This document shows, in pieces, positions 35,270 through 46,008 of a stretch of 64,000 nt of DNA. The first letter of the stretch is position 1. Each line of letters opens with the position of its first letter. This DNA comes from Paradesulfitobacterium ferrireducens. GTDB taxonomy: Bacteria; Bacillota; Desulfitobacteriia; Desulfitobacteriales; Desulfitobacteriaceae. The notes beneath the pieces are model-generated. The model was not told the DNA's origin, searched no databases, and saw only the letters and a list, made by a program, of their open reading frames with translations. The stretch lies in contig NZ_JAFLRH010000006.1 of the NCBI RefSeq assembly GCF_017310645.1, positions 1 through 64,000 on the forward strand, given 5' to 3'. Position numbers and translations under genes: made by a program.

Positions 35270-37357
35270 ATGTCTAAAACCCTCGTTATCGTAGAATCTC
35301 CCGCTAAAGCCAAATCTATCAGCAAATTTTTGGGAAGGCGCTATACTGTCAAGGCTTCGATGGGCCACCTGCGGGATCTTCCGAAAAGCCAGCTCGGGGT
35401 GGATCTGGAACGGGATTTTGAACCAAAATATATCGCCATTCGCGGTAAAGGAGATCTGATTAAAGACCTGCGTGCCGCCGCGAAGTCTGCGGATAAAGTG
35501 TTGTTGGCTTCCGACCCGGACCGGGAAGGGGAAGCGATTTCCTGGCACCTGGGGCATTTGTTGGGCCTGGACCTGGATAATAAATGCCGGATCGAATTCC
35601 ATGAGATCACCAAACAGGCTATTGAAGATGCAGTCAAACATGCCCGCCGGATCGATATGAACCGGGTCTATGCCCAGCAGGCCCGACGGGTTTTGGACCG
35701 TTTGGTCGGATACCAGCTGAGCCCCTTGCTCTGGCGTAAGGTAAAAAAAGGATTAAGTGCCGGCCGGGTGCAGTCTGTGGCTGTGCGTTTGGTTGTGGAC
35801 CGGGAAGACGAGATCCGGGCCTTTGTACCGGAAGAATACTGGAGCTTAACCGCCCTTTTTCAATCTTCCGGAGGGAAGTTCAGCGCCAAACTTATCAAGA
35901 AAAATAATCAGAAGCTGGTCATTCCCTCACGGGCGGAGATGGATACCGTCTTAAACGAACTGAAAGGAGCTTCCTTCGCGGTCACGGATGTGCGCAGCAA
36001 GGAAAAACGCAAGCAGCCTGCACCGCCGTTTACGACCAGTACACTGCAGCAGGAAGCGTACCGTAAACTTTACTTTACACCGAAAAAAACCATGATGCTG
36101 GCCCAGCAGCTTTATGAAGGACTGGATGTGGGCAAAGAAGGCACCGTGGGCTTGATTACCTATATGCGTACGGACTCTGTACGGGTGGCTGAACCGGCCC
36201 AGGCAGAAGCCAAGACTTGGATTATCCAAACCTACGGCCCGGAGTATTATCCGCCCGAGACACGCCAATTCGCCAGCAAAGGACGAACCCAGGAAGCCCA
36301 CGAGGCGATTCGGCCGACTTCCATGGCCCGCCCGCCTGAGTATTTAAAAGAATTTCTTTCCCGGGATCAGCTCAAACTTTACCGCTTAATCTGGGAGCGC
36401 TTCATGGCCAGCCAAATGAGCGCGGCTTTGATAGATACTCTGACTGTGGACGTGTCCGGAGGGGATTATCTTTTCCGGGCTAATGCATCCAGTGTGCGTT
36501 TCCCCGGTTATCTGGCGATCTATGAGGAAGGCCGGGATGAGGAAGAAGACGGAGAAGACAGCGGTGCCCTCGCTTTTCCGCTCGCAGCAGGTGAGGCGGT
36601 AAAAGCGTTGAAGCTCCAAGACAAACAGCATTTTACCGAGCCCCCGGCCCGCTATACCGAGGCCTCTTTGGTCCGGAAAATGGAAGAGGAAGGCATTGGG
36701 CGCCCGAGCACCTATGCGCCGACGATTGAAACCATTCAGTCGCGCGGCTATGTGGCCAAAGAAGAGAAGAAACTGATGCCTACGGAACTGGGAGAGATTG
36801 TGATTGCACTCTTGAAGGAATATTTCCCGGAGATCGTGGATCTGGAGTTTACGGCCAATTTGGAAGAGAAGCTCGATCGCATCGAAGAGGGCGAGGTCGT
36901 TTGGAAGGTAGTGATCCAGGACTTCTATGGTCCGTTTGCGGAAACCTTAGCCCATGCGGAAGAACAAATCGGCAAAGTGAAGCTCGAAGAACAAGTGTCG
37001 GACGAAGTGTGTGAGCATTGCGGGCGCCATATGGTGGTAAAGATGGGGCGCTTCGGCAAATTTTTGGCCTGTCCGGGGTTCCCGGAATGCCGCAACACCA
37101 AGCCTCTCTTGGAAGAAGTGGGGTCAGACTGCCCTAAATGCGGCAAACCTTTAGTAGTGCGCCGTTCTAAGAAAGGGCGGAAATTCTACGGCTGCAGCGC
37201 GTACCCGGAATGTGATTTCGTCTCCTGGGACTTGCCCGCACCCGAGAAATGCCCGGAATGCGGGAGCATGATGGTCATTAAATCCTCAAAACGGGATAAG
37301 CAGTATGTATGCACGAATACCAAGTGCCGGCATACGAAGACGGCTGTCGCGAACTAA
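35270..37357 (+). CDS. topA: DNA topoisomerase I
   Basis: A 695-residue type IA enzyme that relaxes negative supercoils. The TOPRIM domain starts LVIVESPAKAKSISKFLG and has SDPDREGEAISWH (acidic triad). The catalytic Tyr is in LITYMRTDSVR (about residue 304). Three C-terminal four-Cys zinc ribbons are complete: CEHCG/CPGFPEC, CPKCG/CSAYPEC and CPECG/CTNTKC. Between dprA and trmFO as in most Firmicutes. Confidence 0.97.
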   Translation: MSKTLVIVESPAKAKSISKFLGRRYTVKASMGHLRDLPKSQLGVDLERDFEPKYIAIRGKGDLIKDLRAAAKSADKVLLASDPDREGEAISWHLGHLLGLDLDNKCRIEFHEITKQAIEDAVKHARRIDMNRVYAQQARRVLDRLVGYQLSPLLWRKVKKGLSAGRVQSVAVRLVVDREDEIRAFVPEEYWSLTALFQSSGGKFSAKLIKKNNQKLVIPSRAEMDTVLNELKGASFAVTDVRSKEKRKQPAPPFTTSTLQQEAYRKLYFTPKKTMMLAQQLYEGLDVGKEGTVGLITYMRTDSVRVAEPAQAEAKTWIIQTYGPEYYPPETRQFASKGRTQEAHEAIRPTSMARPPEYLKEFLSRDQLKLYRLIWERFMASQMSAALIDTLTVDVSGGDYLFRANASSVRFPGYLAIYEEGRDEEEDGEDSGALAFPLAAGEAVKALKLQDKQHFTEPPARYTEASLVRKMEEEGIGRPSTYAPTIETIQSRGYVAKEEKKLMPTELGEIVIALLKEYFPEIVDLEFTANLEEKLDRIEEGEVVWKVVIQDFYGPFAETLAHAEEQIGKVKLEEQVSDEVCEHCGRHMVVKMGRFGKFLACPGFPECRNTKPLLEEVGSDCPKCGKPLVVRRSKKGRKFYGCSAYPECDFVSWDLPAPEKCPECGSMMVIKSSKRDKQYVCTNTKCRHTKTAVAN

Positions 37358-37364
37358 CGTAAGG

Positions 37365-37671
37365 TACTCAGGAGTCAGACTCCCATGCCGCTATGCGGCA
37401 CCACTGATGGATGAAAATAGCCAAGGTGCATTACCCGCTCACCACGCGCCGGAGCTGTTCGCTTGTTGATTCAGCTACAGCGCCAAACCTTAGGGTAATA
37501 CCTGAAGTGAACCGTGACGCTGCTTAACGCTGAATCAACTGCGCTCTCGACGCTCCTCTGCTCTACGGTTCGCTAAGAAATTGCCCCTCGTCTATTTTCA
37601 GGGCAGGAGTCAGGAGACAGGAGATTGCATTTCTTATTATTCTGAGTACTGACTTCTGAATTCTGAATACC
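37365..37671. repeat. Composite heptanucleotide repeat region between topA and trmFO (copy 3)
   Basis: Short arrays TACTCAG-GAGTCAG (37365-37378) and GAGTCAG-GAGACAG (about 37606-37620) are in the same orientation, and an inverse array (CTGAGTA, CTGACTT, CTGAATT, CTGAATA; 37642-37671) closes the region. The 220 bases between them (37383-37603) contain small hairpins such as GCCGC/GCGGC (37385-37399) but no gene. The structure suggests an insertion into an earlier repeat. Confidence 0.7.
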
Positions 37672-37698
37672 TAAAATAATTAACCTAAGAGGAGAACC

Positions 37699-39018
37699 AT
37701 GTCTAGAGTAACTGTAATCGGGGGCGGGCTTGCCGGTTCGGAAGCGGCCTGGCAACTGGCGGAGCACGGCGTGGACGTAGACCTGTATGAAATGCGGCCG
37801 CGGCAATTAACTCCTGCCCATCATACCGGTCTGTTAGCGGAATTGGTGTGCAGCAACTCATTAAGGGCTGCCGGATTGGAAAATGCAGTGGGGCTGCTCA
37901 AAGAAGAAATGCGGCGCTTGAACTCGCTCATTATGTCCTGTGCGGATAAGCATGCGGTTCCGGCAGGGGGAGCCTTGGCCGTAGACCGGGAGAAATTCGC
38001 CCAGGCAGTGACTGAAAGTTTAAGCGGGCATGCGCACGTTCATCTGCGGCGTGAGGAAGTGCAAGGCATACCGGAGCAGGGGCTTGTCATTGCGGCCAGC
38101 GGCCCCTTGACTTCTGATGCTCTGGCTCAGGATATCTTACGGGTAACAGGGGAGGAAGCACTCTCCTTTTATGATGCGGCCGCTCCCATTGTTACCTTAG
38201 AATCCATTGATTTAAATAAAGCGTTCTGGGCTTCGCGTTATGACAAAGGAGAGGCCGATTATCTCAACTGCCCGCTGACCAAGGAAGAGTATGAGCATTT
38301 CTACCGGGAGCTGATTGCAGCCGAGACGGCTGAGGTTAAGGGATTTGAACAGGGGAAAGTGTTTGAAGGCTGCATGCCGGTCGAAGTGATGGCCAAAAGA
38401 GGGCCGGAGACTTTGACATTTGGCCCCCTGAAGCCGGTGGGACTGATCGATCCCCGAACCGGCAAGCGTTCCCATGCCGTCGTCCAGCTGCGCAAGGAAA
38501 ACCTGGAAGGAACTCTCTTTAATTTAGTGGGATTTCAGACCCATCTGAAATGGGCGGAACAGGCACGCGTGTTCCGCTTGATTCCCGGATTGGAACGGGC
38601 TGAATTTGTACGGTATGGCGTGATGCACCGCAACACATTCTTGAATGCACCTAAGGTCTTAAATGCGGACTTCAGCCTAAAAGGCAAGCCGGACCTTTTC
38701 TTTGCCGGGCAGATGACCGGGGTTGAAGGGTATGTCGAGTCGGCGGCCAGTGGCCTGGCAGCCGGGCTTAATGCCTGGCGCCGTTTAAGCGGGAAAGAGA
38801 CGTTGGCTTTTCCGCCGGAAACCGCCCTGGGCGGCTTGGCCCGCCACCTTGAAGGTTCCCCCAGCGTGGATTTTCAGCCGATGAATGTAAATTTCGGCTT
38901 GCTGCCGCCGCTGCCTGAGCGGATACGGAACAAGCGGGAGAAGAACCTGAAAATATCCGAACGGGCCTTGCGCGCGTTGAAGGATTTCATGGAACAAGAG
39001 GGACTGCAGCCATGCTGA
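37699..39018 (+). CDS. trmFO: tRNA (uracil-54-C5) methyltransferase TrmFO
   Basis: A 439-residue folate- and FAD-dependent enzyme that makes ribothymidine-54 in tRNA. FAD motif [19 protein letters not shown] at 5-23, the conserved [22 protein letters not shown] with the Cys, and [19 protein letters not shown] near the C-terminus. AGAGGAG ribosome site. Its end overlaps xerC by 7 bases. Confidence 0.96.
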   Translation: MSRVTVIGGGLAGSEAAWQLAEHGVDVDLYEMRPRQLTPAHHTGLLAELVCSNSLRAAGLENAVGLLKEEMRRLNSLIMSCADKHAVPAGGALAVDREKFAQAVTESLSGHAHVHLRREEVQGIPEQGLVIAASGPLTSDALAQDILRVTGEEALSFYDAAAPIVTLESIDLNKAFWASRYDKGEADYLNCPLTKEEYEHFYRELIAAETAEVKGFEQGKVFEGCMPVEVMAKRGPETLTFGPLKPVGLIDPRTGKRSHAVVQLRKENLEGTLFNLVGFQTHLKWAEQARVFRLIPGLERAEFVRYGVMHRNTFLNAPKVLNADFSLKGKPDLFFAGQMTGVEGYVESAASGLAAGLNAWRRLSGKETLAFPPETALGGLARHLEGSPSVDFQPMNVNFGLLPPLPERIRNKREKNLKISERALRALKDFMEQEGLQPC

Positions 39019-39917
39019 TTGACCAAGCCTTAAACTTATTTTTAGGCTTTCAAAAGGCCCAAAACCGTTCTGAGCATACGATCTTGGCCTACCAAACAGA
39101 TTTGCTTCAGTTTTTTAACTTTGCCGCCGCCGAGACGGGGGTAGAATGGGAAGGGTTCGCCCTTGAAAGCATTGATGTCTATGAAGTTCGAAGCTATCTG
39201 GGATTGCTGGCGGATCACGGGCTGGCGCGCAAGAGTGTGGCGCGCAAACTGGCCGTTTTAAGGACTTTTTTTAAGTTTATGTGCCGGGAAGGAATCATCT
39301 CTAAAAATCCGGTTCAGAAAATTGCCAGCCCTAAGCTTGGGCGCAGGCTGCCGCAATTTCTCTATCTGGAGCAAATGGATGCCCTTCTTAAGAGCGCAGA
39401 TTGTACGACTTTGCTGGGAGCGCGGGACCAGGTTATCCTTGAGCTTCTTTACGGATCAGGGCTGCGGGTCAGTGAACTCGTCGGACTGGAGCGCGGGGAC
39501 ATAGAGTATGATGTCGGGCTGGTACGGGTTTATGGCAAAGGCGGAAAAGAGCGGGTGGTCCCGCTGACCCAGCCCGCGCTTCAAGCGATTAGGAATTACC
39601 TTAAGCTGCGTAACGATCAGGCCAAGGCATTGCTCATCAATTATCAGGGGACACGCCTTTCGGCCCGTTCTGTCCGGAGAATTCTGGATAAAATGGTGGA
39701 CAAGGTAAGCCTGGATCTCCATGTTCATCCGCATATGCTGAGGCATTCGTTTGCGACCCATTTGCTGGACGGCGGGGCGGACCTGCGGAGTGTGCAGGAG
39801 CTTCTGGGTCATAGCAAACTGTCCTCAACTCAGATTTATACCCATTTAACCAGGGAAAAGCTGAAAGAGGTTCACGCCAACGCCCACCCGCGCGGAAAGA
39901 GAAACGCCGGCTCCTGA
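39012..39917 (+). CDS. xerC: Tyrosine recombinase XerC/CodV
   Basis: A 301-residue site-specific recombinase resolving chromosome dimers. SAM-like N-terminal domain, then catalytic Arg in [14 protein letters not shown], Lys in [23 protein letters not shown] (His-x-x-Arg), LLGHS and the nucleophile Tyr in STQIYTHLT. The order xerC-hslV-hslU-codY is that of the Bacillus codVWXY operon. Overlaps trmFO. Confidence 0.94.
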   Translation: MLIDQALNLFLGFQKAQNRSEHTILAYQTDLLQFFNFAAAETGVEWEGFALESIDVYEVRSYLGLLADHGLARKSVARKLAVLRTFFKFMCREGIISKNPVQKIASPKLGRRLPQFLYLEQMDALLKSADCTTLLGARDQVILELLYGSGLRVSELVGLERGDIEYDVGLVRVYGKGGKERVVPLTQPALQAIRNYLKLRNDQAKALLINYQGTRLSARSVRRILDKMVDKVSLDLHVHPHMLRHSFATHLLDGGADLRSVQELLGHSKLSSTQIYTHLTREKLKEVHANAHPRGKRNAGS

Positions 39918-40062
39918 AAAACATGTTCGAAGTTGAAAGCAGCTTGTATCGTTTCGCAACTTCGTAAACCACTTAAAATATTAAGTTTTGTATAGACATG
40001 TTAAAATAATCATTTTCACAAAAAAATATTCGAAAAAAAAGGTTAATTGTGTACAATTTTAC

Positions 40063-40091
40063 TTGACTCTTGGACTAATTTTGAGTAAACT
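40063..40091 (+). promoter_or_regulatory. Promoter for hslVU-codY
   Basis: TTGACT (40063-40068) and TAAACT (40086-40091) are spaced by 17 bases, about 24 bases before the hslV start. The AT-rich stretch upstream (40000-40050) contains partial matches to a CodY box but none convincing. Confidence 0.5.
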
Positions 40092-40114
40092 TCCGTTGAA
40101 AGGAGGATTTACCA

Positions 40115-40663
40115 ATGTTCCACGCTACGACCATTGTCGCAATCAAAAAAGGTGCACAGGTGGCAATGGCCGGAGATGGGCAAGTGACATTCGGTCAAGG
40201 GACTGTAATGAAACACAAAGCCCGCAAAGTGCGCCGTCTTTATCACGGCAGGGTTTTAGCCGGCTTCGCCGGATCGGTGGCGGATGCCTTTACTCTATTC
40301 GAAAAATTCGAGAAGAAACTGGAAGAATACCACGGCAATCTTTTACGGGCAGCGGTTGAGCTTACGAAAGATTGGCGTACGGATAAGATGTTAAGGCAGT
40401 TGGAAGCGATGCTGCTGGTCGCAGATAAAGATAACCTGCTGCTTCTGTCGGGGTCGGGGGAAGTGATTGAACCGGATGACGGAATCGCGGCCATTGGCTC
40501 AGGGGGAAATTACGCTTTGGCGGCTGCCCGTGCCTTGGCCAAGCATACGGACATGAATGCCGGGCAGTTAGTGCAGGAAGCAATGGCTATCGCTTCTGCC
40601 ATTTGTGTGTACACCAATGACCAGATTGTGGTCGAGGAACTGGACCCAACTACTGGGACTTAA
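40115..40663 (+). CDS. hslV: ATP-dependent protease HslV peptidase subunit
   Basis: A 182-residue Ntn-hydrolase protease subunit. The start [13 protein letters not shown] resembles the form in Firmicutes where a short propeptide is removed to expose the catalytic Thr. [23 protein letters not shown] and [12 protein letters not shown] are family signatures, as is [23 protein letters not shown] ribosome site. It assembles with HslU downstream. Confidence 0.96.
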   Translation: MFHATTIVAIKKGAQVAMAGDGQVTFGQGTVMKHKARKVRRLYHGRVLAGFAGSVADAFTLFEKFEKKLEEYHGNLLRAAVELTKDWRTDKMLRQLEAMLLVADKDNLLLLSGSGEVIEPDDGIAAIGSGGNYALAAARALAKHTDMNAGQLVQEAMAIASAICVYTNDQIVVEELDPTTGT

Positions 40664-40681
40664 TCATAATGAGGTGAAAAA

Positions 40682-42061
40682 ATGGAGCAACTGACTCCGC
40701 GTCAAATTGTGCGGGAACTTGATCGCTACATTGTCGGCCAGAATCAAGCGAAAAGGGCAGTTGCCATCGCGTTGCGCAACCGTTACCGGCGTTCCCTTCT
40801 GCCGGAAGACTTAAGAGAAGATTTTCTTCCCAAAAATATCTTAATGATCGGTCCGACGGGGGTTGGAAAAACTGAAATTGCCCGGCGCCTGGCCAAGCTG
40901 GTGCGAGCTCCCTTCATTAAAGTGGAAGCGACCAAGTTTACGGAAGTAGGCTACGTGGGTAGAGATGTAGAGTCGATTATCCGCGACTTGGTGGAAATTT
41001 CCCTGCGCATGGTAAAGGCTGAGAAGGCAGAAAAGGTTGAGGCCGAAGCGGCCGTGAATGCGGAAAAAAGGCTGATTGCGCTCCTGGTTCCGGGGAAAGA
41101 GCAGGAAACAACCCAGAATAATCCCTTGCACATGTTATTTGGGCAAAACCAAGCCAAAGGGGAAGAAAAAGTAACTCCCGAGATTGAGCGGGATCGGGCC
41201 TTAGTGTCTGAGCGCTTGCGCCGGGGAGAACTTGAAGATAAAATTATCGAGCTCGAAGTGGAAGAGGCGGCCTCCTTGGGAGATATGTTCGGGGGCAACG
41301 GACTTGAAATGGGCTTGAACCTGCAGGATATGATGTCCGGGATGCTGCCGAAGAAACGCAAGAAACGCAAAATGCCGGTCAAGGAAGCACGGAGAATTCT
41401 GATCCAGGAAGAAGCCCAGAACTTGATTGATATGGATGAGGCGGTTCACGAAGCAATCCGGCGCACCGAGTACGAAGGGATCGTATTCCTGGACGAAATT
41501 GATAAAATCGCCAGCAGGGAAGGGACGGGCGGAGCAGATGTTTCCCGGGGCGGGGTGCAGCGCGACATCCTGCCGATTGTGGAGGGTTCAACCGTTGTTA
41601 CCAAACACGGGCCGGTGAAATCAGACCATATTCTGTTTATAGCCGCCGGAGCCTTTCATGTCAGCAAGCCCTCTGACTTAATTCCGGAGCTGCAGGGACG
41701 CTTCCCCATCAGAGTAAATCTTGAATCTTTAAGTGTGGCCGATTTCAAACGGATTCTCACGGAGCCTCAGTCCTCTCTCATTAAACAATACAGCGCTCTC
41801 TTGGGCACGGAGGGGATTAAGGTGGAATTTACCGAGAGCGCCGTTGATGAACTGGCGGAATTTGCTTTTCAGGTGAATGCGACCACGGAAAACATCGGAG
41901 CCAGGCGTTTGCACACTATCATGGAAAAAGTCCTTGAAGAATTGTCCTTTGAGGCCTCTGAATTGCCTGAGGATTATGAGGTGACAATCAGCAGGGAATA
42001 TATCAGACAGCGGATTGGAGGTATCGTGCAAAACGAAGATCTTTCAAGGTATATTCTATAG
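40682..42061 (+). CDS. hslU: HslU ATPase/unfoldase subunit
   Basis: A 459-residue AAA+ unfoldase. Walker [15 protein letters not shown] (about 58-71), then [24 protein letters not shown] (pore loop GYVG), an inserted I-domain with charged coiled coil (about 110-235), Walker [13 protein letters not shown], and the C-terminal tail RYIL that inserts in HslV. 18 bases after hslV. Confidence 0.97.
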   Translation: MEQLTPRQIVRELDRYIVGQNQAKRAVAIALRNRYRRSLLPEDLREDFLPKNILMIGPTGVGKTEIARRLAKLVRAPFIKVEATKFTEVGYVGRDVESIIRDLVEISLRMVKAEKAEKVEAEAAVNAEKRLIALLVPGKEQETTQNNPLHMLFGQNQAKGEEKVTPEIERDRALVSERLRRGELEDKIIELEVEEAASLGDMFGGNGLEMGLNLQDMMSGMLPKKRKKRKMPVKEARRILIQEEAQNLIDMDEAVHEAIRRTEYEGIVFLDEIDKIASREGTGGADVSRGGVQRDILPIVEGSTVVTKHGPVKSDHILFIAAGAFHVSKPSDLIPELQGRFPIRVNLESLSVADFKRILTEPQSSLIKQYSALLGTEGIKVEFTESAVDELAEFAFQVNATTENIGARRLHTIMEKVLEELSFEASELPEDYEVTISREYIRQRIGGIVQNEDLSRYIL

Positions 42062-42140
42062 TAAAAGTAACATTTCAAAGTTTTAAGAATTCTCATTATG
42101 TCAAGAATATGTTTAAGTAATTTAAGGAGGATTTACATCG

Positions 42141-42935
42141 ATGAAGACTTTATTAGAAAAAACCAGGGCGATTAACAAGCTGATCCAAAGAGCAGCGGGA
42201 CATCCAGTTGACTTTGAAGAAATGGCCAAAGTATTAAGTAATGCGGTGAAGGCTAATGTGTATATTGTCGGCCGCCGCGGTAAAATTCTCGGGTATAACT
42301 TTATGACGGATTTCGCCTGCGGAACCATGGAAGATATCGTGGTGCATTCCGAACGTTTCCCGGAAAGTTATAATGAAGGTTTAATGAAAGTTACGGAAAC
42401 AAAGGCCAATGTCTCGCAAGTCGGAAACGGGTGTGTGTTTAATGAGAAAGTGCCTTGTCATTTCAATAACAAGCTGACGACAATCGTTCCCGTTCTTGGC
42501 GGCGGCGAGCGAGTCGGAACCTTGGTCTTGGCCCGTTATGACGAAGAGTTTACCGAAGGGGACCTGGTGTTGGCTGAATATGGGGCTACCGTGGTCGGGA
42601 TGGAAATCCTGCGGGTGAAAGCGGAAAGGGCTGAGGAAGAAGCGCGCAAAAAAGCTGCTGTGCAAATTGCGGTGGGTACGCTTTCTTATTCAGAACTCGA
42701 GGCGGTGGAGCATATTTTTGCTGAACTGGGCGGCGGAGACGGATTGCTGGTTGCAAGCAAGATTGCAGACAGGGTCGGCATTACCCGGTCGGTTATTGTC
42801 AATGCGTTGCGCAAATTTGAATCAGCGGGCGTGATCGAGTCCAAGTCCCTCGGGATGAAAGGAACTTACATCCGTATTCTCAATGATTACCTTTTGGATG
42901 AATTGGATAAATATACAAAGCATCACAATGCGTAG
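42141..42935 (+). CDS. codY: GTP/branched-chain amino acid-sensing repressor CodY
   Basis: A 264-residue global regulator. The N-terminal GAF sensor (about 1-155) has [17 protein letters not shown] and the effector segment [18 protein letters not shown]; the C-terminal winged helix holds [31 protein letters not shown]-type sequence (about 205-235). It probably controls nitrogen and peptide uptake genes such as oppA and glnN, but no clear CodY box was found before them. Last gene of the xerC-hslVU-codY group. Confidence 0.97.
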   Translation: MKTLLEKTRAINKLIQRAAGHPVDFEEMAKVLSNAVKANVYIVGRRGKILGYNFMTDFACGTMEDIVVHSERFPESYNEGLMKVTETKANVSQVGNGCVFNEKVPCHFNNKLTTIVPVLGGGERVGTLVLARYDEEFTEGDLVLAEYGATVVGMEILRVKAERAEEEARKKAAVQIAVGTLSYSELEAVEHIFAELGGGDGLLVASKIADRVGITRSVIVNALRKFESAGVIESKSLGMKGTYIRILNDYLLDELDKYTKHHNA

Positions 42936-42979
42936 CGTCCAAAGGTTAATCGTGTCAGTAGAAAGTTAGGGGAGAGAAC

Positions 42980-43417
42980 ATGGGAGAACAGGATTATGAG
43001 TACCAATTGACGTCCCTGATTATCCCTGGGATTGTTTTCTTAGTCATATACCCGGCCGTTGTGTTTGCACTTAACTTTTTGAAGAGGCTGCCTGTCCTTG
43101 AACTTCGGATATTGCTTGTCATCTACGCGCTGACCGCCGTCGGTTTGGGTTCACTCTGGATCTTTGCCAAGAGCAAACGGGTGCGCATTGAAGAGGATGG
43201 GATTATCTTTTCTTCAATCTTAGGCAAGAAGCGGCTTCAGCCGGAAGATATCCGCCGCGTCGCCTTTTTTCACACCAAACAAGGACAAGAAGTGGCTCAA
43301 ATCAGGACGCAAAGAGATTCCTATTACCTTACGGAATTCTACTTTCCTTTCCCTGAACTAATGAGCGATCTCGAATACTTCGTGCAAGCACACGGAATCA
43401 AAACAAATATTGCTTAA
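42980..43417 (+). CDS. Small membrane protein with PH-like C-terminus
   Basis: A 145-residue protein with two hydrophobic helices (about 13-33 and 42-64) followed by a cytoplasmic beta-rich part (VRIEEDGIIFSSILGKKRLQPEDIRRV at 73-100 written as a pattern: basic-acidic strand, then LGKKRLQPEDIRRV) that resembles the bacterial PH-like fold found in DUF304/YdbT proteins. No function known. Good GGGGAGAG ribosome site. It sits between codY and the rpsB leader. Confidence 0.6.
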   Translation: MGEQDYEYQLTSLIIPGIVFLVIYPAVVFALNFLKRLPVLELRILLVIYALTAVGLGSLWIFAKSKRVRIEEDGIIFSSILGKKRLQPEDIRRVAFFHTKQGQEVAQIRTQRDSYYLTEFYFPFPELMSDLEYFVQAHGIKTNIA

Positions 43418-43472
43418 CTTGCATTGAATGGCAGCATATGATATTCTACTATTAGTGTGGCTTAAAAACACA

Positions 43473-43536
43473 CGCAGCGGGATTAAAGCTCCGGTTCCTC
43501 ATCGGAAGATGAGGGGTGCTTTAAGATGAACCTGCG
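43473..43536 (+). ncRNA. Structured rpsB leader RNA
   Basis: Three stacked pairings are visible: CGCAG (43473-43477) with CTGCG (43532-43536), TTAAAGC (43483-43489) with GCTTTAA (43518-43524), and CCTCATC (43497-43503) with GATGAGG (43508-43514) closed by a GGAA tetraloop. It ends 35 bases before rpsB. This has the form of ribosomal-protein leaders bound by their own product; binding by S2 is inference. Confidence 0.6.
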
Positions 43537-43570
43537 GCGGAAAAAAAACAAAGGAGAGGGGGTGTAACAC

Positions 43571-44302
43571 ATGGCTGTTATTTCCATGAAACAACTTTTG
43601 GAAGCCGGTGTTCACTTCGGTCATCAAACCCGTCGTTGGAATCCGAAAATGGCTCGCTACATCTTTACGGAGCGCAATGGTATTTATATCATTGACCTGC
43701 AAAAAACCGTGAAGAAAGTGGACGAGGCGTACAATTTCGTGCGCAACCTGGCGGCGGAAGGTGGTACGATGTTATTCGTAGGCACCAAGAAACAGGCGCA
43801 GGAGTCTGTGAAGGAAGAAGCCGAACGCTGTGGCATGTATTACGTGAATGAACGTTGGCTCGGCGGGATGCTGACGAACTTCCAGACCATCCAGAAACGG
43901 GTGGACCGTCTCCATCAGCTGGAGCGGATGGAAGCGGAGGGCGTTTTCGAGGTTCTGCCGAAGAAAGAGGTTGCGGCTTTACGGCATGAGATGTCGAAGC
44001 TGGAGCGCTTCCTGGGCGGGATTAAAAGCATGAAAAAGCTGCCGAGCGCATTGTTCGTGGTAGATCCGCGCAAAGAGCGGATTGCAGTGGCTGAAGCACG
44101 GCGTCTCAACATTCCGATTGTCGGCATCGTTGATACCAACTGCGACCCGGATGAGATTGATGTTGTCATTCCGGCCAATGACGATGCGATTCGGGCAGTT
44201 AAATTGCTCACGGCGAAAATGGCGGATGCCATTATTGAAGGACAGCAAGGCAGTCTGGATGAAAATGAAGAAGGCGAAGTCGCTGAAGCTGTAGCGGAGT
44301 AA
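43571..44302 (+). CDS. rpsB: 30S ribosomal protein S2
   Basis: A 243-residue ribosomal protein. [52 protein letters not shown] and [20 protein letters not shown] are canonical. Acidic C-terminal tail. Ribosome site AAAGGAGAGGGGG. Start of the rpsB-tsf-pyrH-frr-uppS-cdsA-dxr-rseP-ispG-proS-polC string. Confidence 0.98.
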   Translation: MAVISMKQLLEAGVHFGHQTRRWNPKMARYIFTERNGIYIIDLQKTVKKVDEAYNFVRNLAAEGGTMLFVGTKKQAQESVKEEAERCGMYYVNERWLGGMLTNFQTIQKRVDRLHQLERMEAEGVFEVLPKKEVAALRHEMSKLERFLGGIKSMKKLPSALFVVDPRKERIAVAEARRLNIPIVGIVDTNCDPDEIDVVIPANDDAIRAVKLLTAKMADAIIEGQQGSLDENEEGEVAEAVAE

Positions 44303-44309
44303 ATCTGAG

Positions 44310-44366
44310 GGGCAGGGTGAAAAGGGGTTAAGTTTAGGCTCCCCCGTGACTCACTCTGCCCTTTTT
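44310..44366 (+). terminator. rpsB terminator
   Basis: GGGCAGGGTGA and TCACTCTGCCC form an 11-bp stem with one G-T pair and a 30-base loop, followed by TTTTT. Confidence 0.75.
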
Positions 44367-44392
44367 GGCGGAGAAGAGAATCTACTAAGAGG

Positions 44393-44516
44393 AACTCAGA
44401 ATTCAGTAGTCAGTACTCAGAATTAGTTGTAGTATTAGTTGCTGAGTGTTCAGAAACATAACCAGGAATTTTCCGCTTCCTTTATTCTGACTTCTGACTT
44501 CTGACTCCTGACTCCT
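44393..44516. repeat. Inverted heptanucleotide repeat pair between rpsB and tsf (copy 4)
   Basis: Left array AACTCAG, AATTCAG, TAGTCAG, TACTCAG (44393-44420). Right array of inverse units CTGACTT, CTGACTT, CTGACTC, CTGACTC (44485-44515). The arms can pair around a 60-base AT-rich centre. It separates two genes that are usually co-transcribed. Confidence 0.8.
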
Positions 44517-44536
44517 TACAAATTGGAGGTAAAAGA

Positions 44537-45190
44537 ATGGCTGAAATAACTGCGGCTCTGGTCAAAGAGCTGAGAGAAAGAACCGGAGCCGGGATGATGG
44601 ATTGTAAGAAAGCCCTGGCCCAAACAGACGGAGACATGGATAAGGCCATCGATTTTCTGAGGGAAAAAGGACTGGCAGCAGCGGCTAAGAAAGAAGGCCG
44701 GGTGGCTGCTGAAGGTGTGGTTGAAGCCTATATTCACGGCGGGGGCCGTATTGGGGTTTTGGTCGAAGTAAACTGTGAAACCGACTTCGTGGCCCGCGGG
44801 GAAGAGTTTAAACTTTTTGTGAGAGATATTGCCCTGCAGATTGCGGCGGCTAACCCACAATACCTGAATAAGGAAGACGTGCCGGCGGAGGTGCTGCAGC
44901 ACGAACGGGATATTCTGCGGGCCCAGGCCTTGAATGAAGGCAAACCGGAAAAAATCGTGGAAAAAATGGTTGAAGGCCGGATCGAAAAGTATTATAAAGA
45001 AGTATGCCTGATGGAACAGAGTTTTATTAAAGATCCTGACGTCACAATTAAGGACCTGGTGCTTGAGAAAACCTCTAAAATCGGGGAAAGAATTGTCATT
45101 CGCCGCTTTACCCGCTATGAAATGGGCGAAGGAATTGAAAAACGCCAGGACGATTTCGCCGCTGAGGTAATGAAAGAAATCAACCGTTAG
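44537..45190 (+). CDS. tsf: Elongation factor Ts
   Basis: A 217-residue GDP-exchange factor for EF-Tu. N-terminal UBA-like domain ([20 protein letters not shown]), then [17 protein letters not shown], and [14 protein letters not shown] in the core. Short form of the protein, typical of Firmicutes. Ribosome site TTGGAGG. Confidence 0.97.
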   Translation: MAEITAALVKELRERTGAGMMDCKKALAQTDGDMDKAIDFLREKGLAAAAKKEGRVAAEGVVEAYIHGGGRIGVLVEVNCETDFVARGEEFKLFVRDIALQIAAANPQYLNKEDVPAEVLQHERDILRAQALNEGKPEKIVEKMVEGRIEKYYKEVCLMEQSFIKDPDVTIKDLVLEKTSKIGERIVIRRFTRYEMGEGIEKRQDDFAAEVMKEINR

Positions 45191-45200
45191 GCCTGCTGCG

Positions 45201-45227
45201 AGAGAACACCAAACGTGTTCTCTTTTT
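45201..45227 (+). terminator. tsf terminator
   Basis: AGAGAACAC and GTGTTCTCT are perfect 9-bp arms with a 5-base loop, running into TTTTT. Confidence 0.8.
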
Positions 45228-45282
45228 CGAATCGGAAAGGATTTTTCCTTTAGACGTAGAAATTAACAATTGGAGGTCATCG

Positions 45283-46008
45283 ATGGAAACACCGCGCTAC
45301 CGCAGGATTGTGCTGAAACTAAGCGGAGAAGCTTTAGCCGGAGAACAGGGATATGGAATTGCTCATGCGATGCTGGATACGATTGCCAAACAGGTGACAG
45401 AAGTGCGCCGCTTGGGAGTGGAAGTGGCCTTGGTCGTAGGCGGAGGCAACATCTGGAGGGGGATTGCCGGCAGTGCTCAGGGCATGGACCGGGCCACAGC
45501 GGACTATATGGGGATGCTGGCCACGGTCATGAATGCCTTGGCCTTGCAGGATGCACTGGAAAAGCACGGGTCTGATACCCGGGTACTCTCAGCCATCGAG
45601 ATGCGGCAAGTCGCTGAGCCTTATATCAGACGGCGGGCCATTCGGCATATGGAAAAAGGCCGGATCGTGATTTTTGCGGCAGGAACCGGGAATCCCTATT
45701 TTTCAACAGACACCACGGCTGCCTTACGGGCCGCTGAAATTGAAGCGGAAGTAATCTTAATGGCTAAAAGGGTAGACGGTGTCTATGATTCCGATCCTCT
45801 GAAGAATCCAAAAGCCCAAAAGTTTGAGAGCCTAAGCTATCTGGATGTCCTCAGCAAGGGGCTGGGAGTGATGGATTCCACAGCGACATCCCTGTGCATG
45901 GATAATAGTCTGCCCCTTATTGTGTTTGACCTCAATCAGGAAGGAAATATCTTACGCGCAGTCATGGGTGAGATGATTGGAACATATGTCGGGAGGGAAA
46001 GTCAATGA
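45283..46008 (+). CDS. pyrH: UMP kinase
   Basis: A 241-residue hexameric kinase converting UMP to [14 protein letters not shown] at the N-terminus, [27 protein letters not shown], and [20 protein letters not shown] are diagnostic. Stop overlaps frr start (ATGA). Confidence 0.98.
   Translation: METPRYRRIVLKLSGEALAGEQGYGIAHAMLDTIAKQVTEVRRLGVEVALVVGGGNIWRGIAGSAQGMDRATADYMGMLATVMNALALQDALEKHGSDTRVLSAIEMRQVAEPYIRRRAIRHMEKGRIVIFAAGTGNPYFSTDTTAALRAAEIEAEVILMAKRVDGVYDSDPLKNPKAQKFESLSYLDVLSKGLGVMDSTATSLCMDNSLPLIVFDLNQEGNILRAVMGEMIGTYVGRESQ

Noticed and set aside
40000-40060. CodY box before hslV
   Set aside because: Only partial matches to AATTTTCTGAAAATT in an AT-rich stretch; not convincing.
39988-40359. 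123-residue frame upstream of and overlapping hslV
   Set aside because: It is a shadow of hslV in another frame and runs through the promoter region.
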